Shown: piece after piece, positions 1 through 8,742 of the stretch
Layout of the letters: the number at the start of each line of letters is the position of its first letter
Position numbering within the stretch: position 1 is the first letter of the stretch
Source: Chitinophagales bacterium
Lineage (GTDB): Bacteria > Bacteroidota > Bacteroidia > Chitinophagales > UBA8649
Direction: 5' to 3'
Length of the DNA stretch: 64,000 nt
Assembly: GCA_020635975.1 (NCBI GenBank)
Contig: JACJYT010000005.1
Coordinates: 62,001-126,000 of the forward strand
The notes under the pieces: generated by a model
The model's database searches: none
Told to the model about the DNA's origin: nothing
The model's input: the letters and a program-made list of their open reading frames with translations, nothing else
Made by a program: the position numbers and the translations under genes

Positions 1-195
1 ATTCGGGATATAGATTTTACCCTTCCTACTGCCATCGTGTTGGGAAGTGAAGGAAAGGGAATTAGTCTGATGACAAAAGATTACTGCGATCAGTTGTTTA
101 TTATTCCGATGAAAGGGAGTATCAACTCTTTGAATGTTTCTGTGTCTTGTGGTATGATTTTATATGAAGTGGATATGCAAAGGAATTTGCCTTAA
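1..195 (+). CDS. rlmB: 23S rRNA 2'-O-ribose methyltransferase, RlmB/TrmH (SpoU) family, C-terminal fragment
   Basis: Only the last 64 codons are in the window; the gene enters from the left edge. The fragment carries two signature motifs of SPOUT methylases of the TrmH/RlmB type: motif 2 (GSEGKGI, SAM-binding knot) and motif 3 (IPMKGSINSLNVSVSCGM), which completes the trefoil knot. Enzymes of this family methylate a ribose 2'-OH in rRNA or tRNA; RlmB acts on G2251 of 23S rRNA. The family is certain. The choice of RlmB over another TrmH paralogue is inferred from the motif-3 wording and cannot be settled without the N-terminal substrate-binding domain. Confidence 0.75.
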   Translation: MRDIDFTLPTAIVLGSEGKGISLMTKDYCDQLFIIPMKGSINSLNVSVSCGMILYEVDMQRNLP

Positions 196-297
196 TAAAA
201 GTGCTGTTTTTTGGCTAAAACGGGTAGAAAAGCAGATATTTAGTCTTTTCTTGATGCGCTAATTCAATCCTTAACATTTTAGTAACATTATCTCAAG

Positions 298-305
298 TAC
301 TTTTG
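298..305 (+). promoter_or_regulatory. Bacteroidota -7 box (TACTTTTG) upstream of the Na/Pi cotransporter
   Basis: TACTTTTG is a full match to TAnnTTTG and lies 52 nt before the start codon. No clear TTG is seen at the usual distance upstream, so the call rests on the -7 box alone. Confidence 0.4.
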
Positions 306-357
306 TTGAAATTTTTTAGTCAAGTCTAACTTGACTGTTAGCTCTTAGTTCGAAAAT

Positions 358-2088
358 ATGGATAAAACAATAAGTATAATTGTTCAAATACTGCAAATTT
401 TAGGTGCTCTTGGAATTTTCATATATGGTATGAAATTAATGAGCGAGGGTATTCAAAATGCAGCAGGAGACAAACTGAGAAATATTTTAAAGGGTATGAC
501 CAAAAATAAATATTTGGGCATATTTACAGGTTTCTTGGTTACCGCTTTAGTTCAATCTTCCTCTGCCACTACGGTAATGGTTGTTAGTTTTGTTAATGCC
601 GGACTTCTCACTCTTGTAGAATCTATGGGAGTTATTATGGGGGCCAACGTAGGGACAACCGTAACCTTATGGATTATTGCCATTTTAGGTAAAATTGAAA
701 TGCAGAAGGTGGCTATAGGTTTGATTGGTTTATCTTTTCCATTTATTTTTTCCAAAACAGAAAGAACCAAATTTTTAGCGGAGTTCGTATTAGGTTTTGG
801 AATCTTGTTTATCGGTTTAGATTTTTTAAAAGATTCTGTTCCAGATATCAAGAGCAATCCAGAAGTTTTATCTTTTGTTCAGAATTTTACAGAAATAGGT
901 ATTCCTTATGTATCTATAATTCTTTTTGTTTTTATCGGAACTATATTAACGCTTGTTGTTCAATCTTCTAGTGCAGCCACTGCAATTACCTTAACCTTAT
1001 TAATTCAGCAATGGATTCCTTTTGAACTAGCTTGTGCGATGATTCTAGGTGAGAATATTGGTACCACTGTAACCGCAAATATTGCTGCTGCAATCGGAAA
1101 TATTCATGCCAAAAGAGCAGCAAGATTTCACTTTTTATTTAATGTAATTGGTGTAATTTGGATACTCATTGTATTCAAGCCTTATACCGCAGCAATCGAA
1201 AGTCTTTTGGATAGTGCTTTGTTTGCACAGTTGGCAAGTTTTGTAGGCAAGGACAATATAAGCATTGGCTTAGCAATTTTCCACACTACCTTCAATGTTT
1301 TAAATGTGTTGATTTTAATGTCATTTACGAGCTATATGGCCAAGCTTGTTGTGAAAATGGTACCTAAGCAAAGTAATGAGGATGAGGAGTTTCATCTTAA
1401 ATTTATTGGTACAGGTATATTAAGTACACCTGCGCTTTCTTTAGCGAATGCTAAAAAGGAATTAGAGCAGTTTGCCAAATTAATTGATAAAATGGCTAAT
1501 AATACTTATTCGCTCTTTTTTGAAAAACTTAATGATGATTCGAAAATGGTTGCTAAAATAAGAGAAAGGGAGGATTTGACGGATCGTTTGGATTTGGAAT
1601 TGACTCAATACCTAGCTAAAGTTTCTGAAGCAGATATTAGTATAGAAACATCAAAAGACATTAGAGGTATGCTAAGTATTTCTAGTGATCTGGAGCGAAT
1701 GGGCGACATCTATTATGAAATGACAAAGAATTATGAGCGACTTAAAAGGGAGTCGGTTAACTTGCCTGAGAATGCCAAAGAAGAGCTTCGAGATATCATG
1801 CAGCTAACGATGAAGGCTATTAAATTAATGCGTCAAAATTTAAATGAGGATAAACCTAGAGTGCCGATAAAGGATATTGTAGATGTTGAGAAAGCCATAA
1901 ACAAGAAAAGAAAGATGATTTTCACTAATCATTTCGAACGCTTGGAGAAAGGAATTTATGCGGCTAAAGTTGGAGTTTTATTTATCGATTTTATTAATCG
2001 ATCAGAACGAATTGGCGATCATATCATGAATGTTCATGAAGCTATTTTGAGAAAGTCTGATTTATACGAGGATTACGATAAGGTATAG
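358..2088 (+). CDS. Na/Pi cotransporter family protein with C-terminal PhoU-like domain
   Basis: A 576-residue inner-membrane protein. Two inverted-topology repeats typical of the Na/Pi cotransporter family (PF02690; NptA/YjbB type) are visible: QSSSATT at residues 66-72 with GANVGTT at 95-101, and QSSSAAT near 202-208 with GENIGTT at 231-237. These QSSS motifs form the Na/phosphate site in the family. About eight hydrophobic segments fill residues 5-345. The last 200 residues are charged and helical, as in the PhoU-like domain fused to bacterial YjbB-type proteins. It probably moves phosphate, with the PhoU part as regulator; direction is not shown by sequence. It stands alone between rlmB and a convergent gene. 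The ATG start directly precedes the first hydrophobic helix. Confidence 0.85.
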   Translation: MDKTISIIVQILQILGALGIFIYGMKLMSEGIQNAAGDKLRNILKGMTKNKYLGIFTGFLVTALVQSSSATTVMVVSFVNAGLLTLVESMGVIMGANVGTTVTLWIIAILGKIEMQKVAIGLIGLSFPFIFSKTERTKFLAEFVLGFGILFIGLDFLKDSVPDIKSNPEVLSFVQNFTEIGIPYVSIILFVFIGTILTLVVQSSSAATAITLTLLIQQWIPFELACAMILGENIGTTVTANIAAAIGNIHAKRAARFHFLFNVIGVIWILIVFKPYTAAIESLLDSALFAQLASFVGKDNISIGLAIFHTTFNVLNVLILMSFTSYMAKLVVKMVPKQSNEDEEFHLKFIGTGILSTPALSLANAKKELEQFAKLIDKMANNTYSLFFEKLNDDSKMVAKIREREDLTDRLDLELTQYLAKVSEADISIETSKDIRGMLSISSDLERMGDIYYEMTKNYERLKRESVNLPENAKEELRDIMQLTMKAIKLMRQNLNEDKPRVPIKDIVDVEKAINKKRKMIFTNHFERLEKGIYAAKVGVLFIDFINRSERIGDHIMNVHEAILRKSDLYEDYDKV

Positions 2089-2132
2089 TTAGTCTATTTG
2101 TTTAGAAATTTCTCTAACTATTTTCTCCCATT

Positions 2133-3149
2133 CTATATTGTTTTCTTCTCGCTTCCCGAAGCGAATAATATTAAGTTCTTGTTGGGATTAATATACAGCA
2201 TTTGTCTGTTGTAACCTTGTGCGGTAAAGTCGCCTGCCCCATCTGTAGCTGGATACCAATAATTATGGAAGTCAAATTTCCATTTAGGATTATCCTTTTT
2301 TTCTTGAACTGTAGTATAGTTTACCCATGCTTCAGGAATAAGTTGCTCTTCGTTCCATCTTCCTTTTTGCAGATAAAGTTGAGCAAATTTTGCATAGTCA
2401 TGCACTCTAGCATTAAAGCAACAATACCCTTTTTCAAGTTTCTCTTTTCTATAGGTATTCCAATAAGCTATATTCGCTCCAATCTTAGTCCAAACAAATT
2501 TTTCGAAGAATTGAGAAAGGCTCATTCCACTTGCTCTAGTCAAAATTAAACTGAGGAGTTCAGGGTCTGTTTGGTTATAACGATGTTCCAAACCAGGTTC
2601 TTTTTCTATTTTTAAACTTTTTAAAAAGCGAAAGAAATTATTACCATAATAGACTTTGGCTAAATCTCCAAAGGGGTTAGCATCTGCCCCTTTTATTCGA
2701 ATACCTGAATTCATTTCTAGTAAATTCTTTATGGTAATTTTTGCAAAAGCAGAGTCATTTTTTAATAATTCGGGGATAAAAGTAGTGATGGGCTCTTCTA
2801 AATTCTTAATCCACTTTTTGTCTAAGGCGATCCCTAGCATACTGGCAAGCATTCCTTTCGAAACGGAAAAGGAACCGTGAGTTTTCTCATTATCGTACTT
2901 ATTGTAGAATTTCTCCAACAAGATGGTACCATCCTTTACAATTAGGAAGGCATTGGATAGAGAATTATCTAGTAGCTGCAAAAGATTGGTCTGCTCTCCA
3001 TTTTTATAGCTAACAATTAGCTTCTCTGGGTTTAATTGGTTTGTAGCGTAGGGAAATGAAAATATTTCTTCTGAAGAAGAGAGAGTGCTTTTCGGAAATT
3101 TTCTATCATCGTGATGGTCAGGTCGTAAGTAGAGCATCGACCGAACCAA
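2133..3149 (-). CDS. Serine hydrolase, class C beta-lactamase / esterase-like fold, probably a lipoprotein
   Basis: The penicillin-binding/class C beta-lactamase fold (PF00144) is indicated by SVSK (Ser95, Lys98 counted from the TTG start) as the SxxK nucleophile motif. Tyr191 sits in the YxN position, but the third residue is Gln rather than Asn, as in many carboxylesterase or amide-hydrolase members, so true beta-lactamase activity is unlikely. The only start open in this frame is TTG at 3149, which leaves no export signal. Upstream, an ATG at 3213-3211 followed by nine A's leads into a lipoprotein signal, but one base out of frame. If the A tract had eight bases the protein would begin MKKNKLLLLS and carry a lipobox ending in SSC, with the Cys codon at 3155-3153. 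The natural gene therefore probably spans 2133-3213. It lies 12 nt downstream of the histidine kinase pseudogene on the same strand. The substrate is unknown. Confidence 0.75.
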   Translation of the reverse strand: MVRSMLYLRPDHHDDRKFPKSTLSSSEEIFSFPYATNQLNPEKLIVSYKNGEQTNLLQLLDNSLSNAFLIVKDGTILLEKFYNKYDNEKTHGSFSVSKGMLASMLGIALDKKWIKNLEEPITTFIPELLKNDSAFAKITIKNLLEMNSGIRIKGADANPFGDLAKVYYGNNFFRFLKSLKIEKEPGLEHRYNQTDPELLSLILTRASGMSLSQFFEKFVWTKIGANIAYWNTYRKEKLEKGYCCFNARVHDYAKFAQLYLQKGRWNEEQLIPEAWVNYTTVQEKKDNPKWKFDFHNYWYPATDGAGDFTAQGYNRQMLYINPNKNLILFASGSEKKTI

Positions 3150-3201
3150 GTGACAAGAAGAGAAGATAGAAATAGAAATAATAGAAAGTAGAAGGAGTTT
3201 G

Positions 3202-3210
3202 TTTTTTTTT
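3202..3210 (-). other. A9 homopolymer that puts the probable lipoprotein start out of frame
   Basis: On the minus strand the ATG at 3213-3211 is followed by exactly nine A's. In the hydrolase frame the bases before this tract read TGA, a stop, so no ATG can feed the gene as written. Removing one A joins the ATG to a complete lipoprotein signal peptide. The tract could be a phase-variation site, a polymerase-slippage site or a consensus error. Confidence 0.65.
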
Positions 3211-3225
3211 CATGAAAGAATTAGA

Positions 3226-4579
3226 CTAATTTTTAGATTGATTTTTAGCAAGAGTAAAAAAGAATTTACTGCCTTCACCCAATACTTGATTCCACCCAAA
3301 TTTTACCTTGGTGACGTTCCACTATCTTGGCACAAGTTGCTAGGCCAATTCCAGAGCCTTCATATTGAGAAGCACTGTGTAATTTTTTAAAAGGCGAAAA
3401 AATCAATTTAAATTTTCTTTTGCAATGCCTATACCATTATCGCAAACGCAAAATTCATAGGCATTATCTAATTCTTTCACAGAAATAGATAAATCTAAGT
3501 TTTATTTTTTGCTTGAACTTAATAGCATTCGCCATTAAGTTTTGAAATAGTTGGTAAACCAAGCTAGGTAAGATGTTTAAGCTAGGCAAAACTTCAGAGC
3601 GGATAGTGATTTCTTGATAGTTAGGCAAGGCACTAAAGCTAGAAATGATGTGCTTAATGGTTTCGTTTAGATCTACCAAAACAAAATTTTCTTTTTGCTT
3701 TGAATCTAGACTGGAGTAATACAAAATATCGTCTACCAGTTTACTCATTTGTGCGGAATTATCACAGATGTAATCTAGGTATTTTGTACTCTCTACATCC
3801 AAGTTGCCTTTCTTTATTAAATGTTGCTTAAGAATGTCGGCAAAGCTATTAATGCCCCTTATTGGATTTTTTAAATCATGAGAAACTACATAAGCGTAGG
3901 ATTCAAGCTCCTTGTTGGTTTCTAAAAGTTTAGTTTGAGTTTCTAAAAGCTTATCTGAGTTTTCTTTAATTTTTCTTTTATCCTCTATTAAACGTTCACT
4001 TAATTTTTCTTTACCCTTATGGTAGATATAGACACAGAGTAGGAATATGGCGAAGAAAAGCACCGTATCCATGAAAAAATAGTGCTTATACTCTGGTTGA
4101 CTAAGGATACTCGTTTCTTGAAAAGGATAAAAGTAGAGAACTAAAGTGCTAACTATAATGATGCAACTCCAAATAAAAGTGGAATATTTATCCATGAACA
4201 ATAAGGAGAACATAGGGAAGAATACGAACCATCGGAAGTAGGCTAAAACTTCTTGATCAAAGGCTACAGTTTGGAGTAAAATTTGAATAAACAGGTAAGC
4301 TAAGATAGCATTTCCAGTGAGGGTGTTGTTTTTGAGGAAACGATACGCGAAAAGGAAGCCAAGAACAATCAAACAGCCGAGTTCAGAAGGATAGTTTTTT
4401 CTGAATCCGAAAAATTTCATTATACTCATGATAAATAGACTTATAGCAAGGGCTATAACAGCTTCTACAAAGCGTCTTTTGAAAAATAGAGCTACTTCGG
4501 TAAGTTCATCTTTTTCTGTTATAAACCAGTCTACGAGTTTATTTCTTTTTTCAATAAAATTATTAAGCATCTTGTTCAA
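3226..4579 (-). pseudogene. Membrane sensor histidine kinase with a frameshifted ATPase domain
   Basis: The first 355 residues are intact: a short N-terminal region, about five membrane helices (residues 35-185), a coiled linker (190-225) and a HisKA dimerisation domain with the phospho-acceptor motif SHDLKNP (His234). The ATP-binding domain starts with an N box (NLMANAIKF), but the frame breaks just after it near 3500 and the readable protein stops at 3464. The rest of the domain is still there in other frames: CDNGIGIAKENL near 3420-3450, then a second shift, EGSGIGLATCAKIVERH near 3310-3360, then a third shift at a GGG near 3268, and FFFTLAKN ending at a TAG at 3228-3226. Three indels thus break the G1 and G2 boxes apart. 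If restored, the kinase would have about 450 residues and end 12 nt before the hydrolase lipoprotein start. Either a decaying gene or a local assembly fault. Confidence 0.75.
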
Positions 4580-4680
4580 ACTATCTAAAACTCCTTTAGT
4601 CCTTTAATATACTACTATTTTACTAAAGGGACTTAAAAGATTATGTAAATTTATTTTTGACTGTGGTTAAGGCTAGCTTT

Positions 4681-5910
4681 TTAGTATAAAATTCTAGCAT
4701 TTATAGTATTGCTTACAAGTCGTAATTCTTCTAAAGCTTCTTTGCTAGAAGTTTTGCTAACATCTAAAACTACATAACCTACTTGCTTGTTCGTACTAAG
4801 GTATTGACCAAGGATATTGATTTCTAGGTCGGAAATTTTCTTATTAATTTCACTTAGGACTCCTGGCACATTATGGTGAATATGCAAGATACGATGGGTG
4901 TTATCTACTTTTGGCAAACTTAGTTCAGGTAAAGAATGCGAACCTATGGTAGAACCATTTTCTAGATATTTTATTAGTTTAGAGGATACGTCTAAGCCTA
5001 TATTCCATTGGGCTTCTTCTGTACTGCCTCCAATATGAGGTGTAAGGAGTACGTTAGCTAGGTTTTGAAGTGGACTAACAAATTTATCTCCTGCGGTTTT
5101 TGGTTCAACCGGAAAAACATCAATAGCAGCTCCAGCAAGAATCCCTTTCTCTAAAGATTCTTTTAGAGCATCCAAATCCACTACATTTCCTCTACTCATG
5201 TTAATGAGGTATTGACCTTTTCTAAATTTAGATATCACTTCTTTATTAAAAAGGTTAACGGTTTCGGGAGTAGAAGGTACGTGCAAGGTTAGGATGTCGC
5301 ATTTTTCAATAAGATTTTCCATGCTCTCACTGGTATTCGCATTACCTAAAGGTAGCTTGCTTTCAATATCGTAGTAATAAACTTCTAAACCTAAAGCCTC
5401 AGCCAAAACGGAGACTTGCGAGCCGATATGTCCGTAACCAATTATTCCTAGTTTTTTGCCTCTAATTTCATGACAATGATCACTTTCTTTTAGCCAGAGT
5501 CCTTGATGAGCAGCTGCATTTTTTTCTGGAATTCGGCGAATGAGCATAATCGTACTAGCAATAACTAATTCAGCCACCGATCTGGTATTGCTAAATGGGG
5601 CATTGAATACAGTAACACCCGAACTAGTTGCGCTTTCTAAATCTACTTGGTTGGTGCCGATACAAAAACAACCAATGGCCATTAATTTTTCAGAGGCTTT
5701 TAGCACTCTTTCCGTAATTTGCGTTTTGCTTCTAATGCCTAAAATTCGAACATCTTGAAGGGCTTCGATAAGTTCATCTTCGTTTAAGGCCCCTTTCAAA
5801 ATTTCTACTTCAGAGTATCCTGCTTTTTCAAATTCTAATTTTGCAGAAGGACTTATATTTTCTAGTAAAAGTACCTTGATTTTCTCTTTTGGGAAAGACG
5901 TAATATCCAT
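4681..5910 (-). CDS. serA: D-3-phosphoglycerate dehydrogenase
   Basis: Catalyses the first step of serine synthesis, oxidising 3-phosphoglycerate to 3-phosphohydroxypyruvate with NAD. At 409 residues it matches the short SerA form with one regulatory domain. Visible landmarks: NAD-binding GYGHIG (Gly158, Gly160, Gly163), catalytic Arg240 in the SRG motif, Glu269 in PVEP and His292 in LTPHIGGS. Residues from about 335 form an ACT domain, which binds serine for feedback inhibition in the family. The ATG start agrees with the usual family N-terminus. It is transcribed alone, divergent from thrS, with a -7 box 29 nt upstream. Confidence 0.95.
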   Translation of the reverse strand: MDITSFPKEKIKVLLLENISPSAKLEFEKAGYSEVEILKGALNEDELIEALQDVRILGIRSKTQITERVLKASEKLMAIGCFCIGTNQVDLESATSSGVTVFNAPFSNTRSVAELVIASTIMLIRRIPEKNAAAHQGLWLKESDHCHEIRGKKLGIIGYGHIGSQVSVLAEALGLEVYYYDIESKLPLGNANTSESMENLIEKCDILTLHVPSTPETVNLFNKEVISKFRKGQYLINMSRGNVVDLDALKESLEKGILAGAAIDVFPVEPKTAGDKFVSPLQNLANVLLTPHIGGSTEEAQWNIGLDVSSKLIKYLENGSTIGSHSLPELSLPKVDNTHRILHIHHNVPGVLSEINKKISDLEINILGQYLSTNKQVGYVVLDVSKTSSKEALEELRLVSNTINARILY

Positions 5911-5938
5911 AATTTTTGTCGGCTAAACTAATGAGCTG

Positions 5939-5946
5939 CAAAGATG
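5939..5946 (-). promoter_or_regulatory. Candidate serA -7 box
   Basis: On the minus strand this reads CATCTTTG, seven of eight matches to TAnnTTTG, followed by C as in most boxes here. It lies 28 nt before the serA ATG in the 184-bp gap divergent from thrS. Confidence 0.4.
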
Positions 5947-6094
5947 CTAGTATCCTTTTAGAATAATAAATATTTAGCTAGCTTTTTACTAGAGTACGAG
6001 CATTTTGTTTTCAATCCAACAAAACTGAGGAATAAATTCTATCTTAATTTCTTATTGTCGTTTAATCTTTTGAAATTTGTGAAAATTTTTTTTG

Positions 6095-8023
6095 ATGAAT
6101 ATTACATTTCCGGATGGTTCGGTTAGAGAGTACGAAAAAGGTAGCTCAGCTATAAGTATTGCAAAAAGTATTAGTAATGGATTGGCGAAAACAGTTTTGG
6201 CGGCCAAGGTAAATGAAGAAGTATGGGATTTAACCAGACCTATTGAAGAAGATGCTAGTTTGCAGTTGTTAACTTGGGAAGATGAGGATGCAAAGAAAAC
6301 ATTTTGGCACTCTTCTGCACACTTAATGGCAGAAGCTCTAGAAGCAATCTATCCTGGAGTTAAGTTGGGTATAGGTCCAGCAATCGACAATGGTTTTTAT
6401 TATGACATAGACTTGGGAGAAGGAAGAAGCTTAAGCTTAGAAGATTTACCTAAGATAGAAGCGCAGATGAAAAAATTGGCAAAGAATGGAAGCAAATATA
6501 TTAGAAAGGATGTTTCTAAGGCGGATGCCATTGCCTATTTTAAAGAAAAGGGAGACGAGTATAAACTGGAGTTATTAGAAGGTCTAAATGATGGAGAAAT
6601 CACCTTTTATACTCAAGGTAATTTTACGGATTTATGTCGTGGGCCTCATATTCCGGGTACTGGACAGATAAAGGCCATGAAGTTATTAAATGTTGCAGGT
6701 GCTTATTGGAGAGGAGATGAAAGCAGAAAACAGATGACTCGTATCTATGGCGTTAGTTTTCCAAATCAAGAAGAATTGGATCATCATTTAGCCATGCTAG
6801 AAGAGGCCAAGAAGCGCGATCATAGAAAATTAGGGGCAGAGCTAGAACTCTTTATGTTTTCGGAAAAGGTAGGTGCTGGTTTGCCAATTTGGTTACCAAA
6901 AGGTACCGATTTGAGGGAGCGCTTATCCAATTTTTTAAGAAATGAACAAGTTAAAAGAGGTTATCTTCCTGTGATAACGCCACATATTGGTAAGAAGGAG
7001 CTCTATGTAACAAGTGGTCACTATGCGAAGTATGGAGAAGATAGTTTTCAACCGATTCATACGCCTAAAGAAGATGAAGAGTTTTTATTAAAACCTATGA
7101 ATTGTCCGCATCACTGCGAGATTTATGCCAATGTTCCGAAGTCGTATAGAGATTTGCCTTACCGAGTTGCAGAATTCGGAACCGTATATCGTTATGAGCA
7201 AAGTGGAGAGCTCCATGGTTTAACTAGGGTAAGAAGTTTCACTCAAGATGATGCCCATATTTTTTGTACTCAAGACCAGTTGAAAGATGAGTTTCTAAAT
7301 GTTTTAGACTTAACGAAAACTATCTTAGAGAAGTTGAGTTTCAGCAATTACACTGCACAAATTTCCTTGAGGGATCCAGATAATCCGGATAAATATATTG
7401 GAAGCGCATCGAATTGGGATAAAGCAGAACGAGCCATTATAGAAGCTACCCAAGAGGTGGGTTTAAAAACGGTTACTGCCTATGGAGAAGCGGCATTTTA
7501 TGGTCCGAAGTTAGATTTTATGATAAAAGATGCTTTAGGTAGAAGTTGGCAATTAGGTACTATACAAGTAGATTACAACCTTCCAGAGAGATTTGAATTG
7601 GAATATATTGGGGCAGATAACGAGAAGCATAGACCCGTAATGATACACCGGGCTCCTTTTGGTTCTTTGGAGCGATTTATAGGGGTTTTAATAGAACATA
7701 CTGGAGGTAAGTTCCCTTTGTGGTTAGCTCCAGAGCAAGTAGCTATTTTACCTATTAGTGATAAGTTTGTTGCTTATGCCGACGAGGTAAGACAAGATTT
7801 GATGAGAAAAGGTTTCCGAGCGAGAGTGGATTACCGAGTGGAGAAAATTGGAAGGAAGATTAGGGATGCAGAAACTTCTAAGATTCCTTATATGTTGATT
7901 GTTGGTGAAAAGGAAATGGAAAATAAAGAAGTGGCGGTTAGAAAGCAGGCTGTTGGGGATTTGGGAAGCCAAGCAATTAGTGATTTTATGCAATCATTGA
8001 GCAAAGAACTTGAAAGTGAATAA
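6095..8023 (+). CDS. thrS: Threonine-tRNA ligase
   Basis: Charges tRNA-Thr. The 642-residue protein has the full bacterial layout: TGS domain (about 1-60), editing domain (HSSAH at 72-76, CRGPH at 181-185), class II catalytic core and anticodon-binding domain at the end. Zinc ligands that recognise threonine are visible as Cys337 (MNCPHH), His388 (DDAHIF) and His518 (VMIH). Motif 3 is IHRAPFGSLERF. ATG at 6095 is chosen over a TTG one codon earlier. It heads the thrS-infC-rpmI-rplT order common in bacteria. No T-box leader or other thrS control element is seen in the 184-bp gap upstream. Two tRNA-Thr genes lie near the right end of the window. Confidence 0.97.
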   Translation: MNITFPDGSVREYEKGSSAISIAKSISNGLAKTVLAAKVNEEVWDLTRPIEEDASLQLLTWEDEDAKKTFWHSSAHLMAEALEAIYPGVKLGIGPAIDNGFYYDIDLGEGRSLSLEDLPKIEAQMKKLAKNGSKYIRKDVSKADAIAYFKEKGDEYKLELLEGLNDGEITFYTQGNFTDLCRGPHIPGTGQIKAMKLLNVAGAYWRGDESRKQMTRIYGVSFPNQEELDHHLAMLEEAKKRDHRKLGAELELFMFSEKVGAGLPIWLPKGTDLRERLSNFLRNEQVKRGYLPVITPHIGKKELYVTSGHYAKYGEDSFQPIHTPKEDEEFLLKPMNCPHHCEIYANVPKSYRDLPYRVAEFGTVYRYEQSGELHGLTRVRSFTQDDAHIFCTQDQLKDEFLNVLDLTKTILEKLSFSNYTAQISLRDPDNPDKYIGSASNWDKAERAIIEATQEVGLKTVTAYGEAAFYGPKLDFMIKDALGRSWQLGTIQVDYNLPERFELEYIGADNEKHRPVMIHRAPFGSLERFIGVLIEHTGGKFPLWLAPEQVAILPISDKFVAYADEVRQDLMRKGFRARVDYRVEKIGRKIRDAETSKIPYMLIVGEKEMENKEVAVRKQAVGDLGSQAISDFMQSLSKELESE

Positions 8024-8040
8024 AATATTTTCCATATTTG
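8010..8040 (+). promoter_or_regulatory. Candidate infC promoter inside the end of thrS
   Basis: TTG at 8010-8012, a 20-bp spacer and CATATTTG at 8033-8040 (seven of eight to TAnnTTTG), followed by CAC. The upstream element is within the last codons of thrS, so infC could be expressed apart from thrS. Confidence 0.4.
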
Positions 8041-8070
8041 CACATTAATTAGAATTTTAAATAAGCATAC

Positions 8071-8619
8071 TTGAAAAAACCTACTTTTAGACCTAGAAAC
8101 AAACCGGAAGATCTTCACAGAATTAATGAGCGCATTAGAGTGCCGAAAGTGAGATTGGTGGGGGAGAATGTGGAACCGGAAGTTTACACCATTGAAAAAG
8201 CACTTAGCCTAGCGGAAGAATTAGAATTGGATTTGGTAGAAATTTCGCCAAATGCGGATCCTCCTGTTTGTAAGATCTTAGATTACAAGAAGTTCTTGTA
8301 CGAAAAGAAGCGTAAGGAAAAGGAAATAAAAGCGAAAACGCAAAAAACGGTTATCAAGGAATTGCGTTTTGGTCCGAATACAGACGAGCACGATTTTGAA
8401 TTTAAGGCGAAACACGGTGAAAAATTTTTAGAGGAAGGTTCGAAAGTAAAGGCTTATGTTCATTTTAAAGGAAGAGCTATTGTTTTTAAAGACAGAGGAG
8501 AATTGCTATTATTGAAATTGGCCAAACGCTTGGAAGAGTGGGGGGCTCCAGAGCAGTTACCTAAGTTAGAAGGAAAGAGAATGATTATGGTTCTTTCTCC
8601 TAAGAAGAAATCGAAGTAA
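8071..8619 (+). CDS. infC: Translation initiation factor IF-3 (TTG start)
   Basis: IF-3 binds the 30S subunit, keeps the subunits apart and checks the start codon. The 182-residue product has the N-domain (INERIRVPKVRLVGENVEP), a lysine-rich linker helix (about 70-92) and the C-domain (KELRFGPNTDEHDFEFKAKH, KVKAYVHFKGR). The only possible start is TTG at 8071: an in-frame TAA lies nine bases upstream and no ATG lies near the N-terminus. A weak start codon is a known feature of infC in other bacteria, where IF-3 limits its own synthesis by rejecting poor start codons, so the TTG probably reflects autoregulation. Cotranscribed with or just downstream of thrS. Confidence 0.95.
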   Translation: MKKPTFRPRNKPEDLHRINERIRVPKVRLVGENVEPEVYTIEKALSLAEELELDLVEISPNADPPVCKILDYKKFLYEKKRKEKEIKAKTQKTVIKELRFGPNTDEHDFEFKAKHGEKFLEEGSKVKAYVHFKGRAIVFKDRGELLLLKLAKRLEEWGAPEQLPKLEGKRMIMVLSPKKKSK

Positions 8620-8692
8620 GTAGAAGAGCAATTTCGCTTTTTTGTGCTTGAGCAGAAAAACTTGAAATTGATTGATTTTTTATAAAAAAGTA

Positions 8693-8739
8693 TTGGAAAC
8701 TTAAAATATTAAGTGTACCTTTGCACTCCAAAATTTTGG
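8693..8739 (+). promoter_or_regulatory. rpmI-rplT promoter with extended box, followed by a 12-nt palindrome
   Basis: TTG at 8693-8695, a 20-bp spacer and TACCTTTG at 8716-8723, a perfect Bacteroidota promoter. The box continues as TACCTTTGCACTCC, identical over 14 nt to the rpsF promoter. The palindrome CCAAAATTTTGG at 8728-8739 covers the likely transcript start and ends 3 nt before the rpmI ATG; its role is unknown. Confidence 0.75.
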
Positions 8740-8742
8740 ATT

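Noticed and set aside
2133..3149. Serine hydrolase as an antibiotic-resistance beta-lactamase
   Set aside because: The YxN motif has Gln in place of Asn, and the context and lipoprotein form fit general serine hydrolases.
3199..3390. Short plus-strand open frame as a gene
   Set aside because: It runs opposite to the damaged end of the histidine kinase, whose protein segments are clear on the minus strand.
5911..6094. T-box or other amino-acid riboswitch ahead of thrS
   Set aside because: The 184-bp gap has no T-box motif and no antiterminator/terminator pair.
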